A stretch of DNA of 55,290 nucleotides from BOG-938 sp048498155. Lineage in GTDB: Bacteria > Pseudomonadota > Alphaproteobacteria > Caulobacterales > Caulobacteraceae. A program made the translations under genes and the position numbers. Under the pieces are notes generated by a model, which saw only the letters and a program-made list of their open reading frames with translations, was not told the DNA's origin and did not search any database. The stretch spans positions 1 to 55,290 of the forward strand of contig JBEHYN010000013.1 in NCBI GenBank assembly GCA_048498155.1. Direction: 5' to 3'. This document shows, one piece after another, positions 55,290-55,290 of the stretch (positions are counted from its first letter, which is position 1; each line of letters begins with the position of its first letter).

Positions 55290-55290
55290 C

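Overview
This window reads as the chromosome of a GC-rich alphaproteobacterium, most probably of the Caulobacterales (Caulobacter/Phenylobacterium-like). The grounds are an FzlA-like GST-fold division protein upstream of queG, the conserved string lptC-lptA-lptB-rpoN-hpf-ptsN, an alphaproteobacterial LexA box (GTTC-N7-GTTC), a homospermidine-type deoxyhypusine-synthase homologue beside ornithine decarboxylase, and a plcP/agt-like lipid-remodelling pair. No rRNA, prophage, complete insertion sequence or CRISPR array is visible. Two tRNAs are present: Ser(CGA) and Leu(CAG).

Layout. 1-2.8 kb: a minus-strand three-gene defence-like operon made of an OLD/SMC-like ATPase, an RloB-family protein and a small protein with a HEPN-type RX4H motif. 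3.1-9.5 kb: a probable LexA-controlled gene of unknown function, a phosphodiesterase-fold protein, a PLD-family enzyme, a Nudix hydrolase, a ferredoxin reductase-like flavoprotein and lactate dehydrogenase. 9.6-15.1 kb: a translationally coupled tripartite RND efflux operon. 15.1-19 kb: tRNA-Ser, an OmpA-like porin with a 33-proline linker, and agmatine deiminase plus N-carbamoylputrescine amidase. 19-27 kb: SapC-like protein, a MaoC-like protein, a GT2 glycosyltransferase, an epimerase, queG, an fzlA-like gene, a CDF metal exporter and an ArsR/AHSA1 pair. 26.4-33.5 kb: gltD-gltB followed by a small uncharacterised cluster with a probable frameshift. 33.6-41.4 kb: uppP, a complex-I NDUFA9-like protein, tRNA-Leu, RNase D, LPS transport genes, rpoN, hpf and ptsN. 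41.5-47.4 kb: an acyltransferase, a CHAP hydrolase, a thioesterase, zur, homospermidine synthase-like and ornithine decarboxylase. 47.6-55.3 kb: phnCDE, a small glycine-zipper protein, a HisKA_2 kinase facing a truncated receiver domain, and the plcP/agt-like pair with a divergent TetR regulator.

How the genes fit together. Two routes make putrescine (agmatine via aguAB, and ornithine decarboxylase), and the DHS-like enzyme probably converts it to homospermidine. phnCDE with plcP/agt suggests a local concentration of phosphate-scarcity functions. rpoN, hpf and ptsN form the usual nitrogen/stationary-phase control block next to lipopolysaccharide export, and gltBD is the ammonium-assimilation enzyme.

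The most unusual structural signal is a set of palindromic intergenic repeats whose ends are CTAG. In four places the terminal TAG of a repeat is itself the stop codon of the adjoining gene (aguA, ptsN, the DHS-like gene, the plcP-like gene). Two same-orientation copies of one repeat flank aguA. The best candidate for an undescribed system is the ATPase-RloB-HEPN operon. A second is the three-piece proline-rich membrane cluster downstream of gltB.
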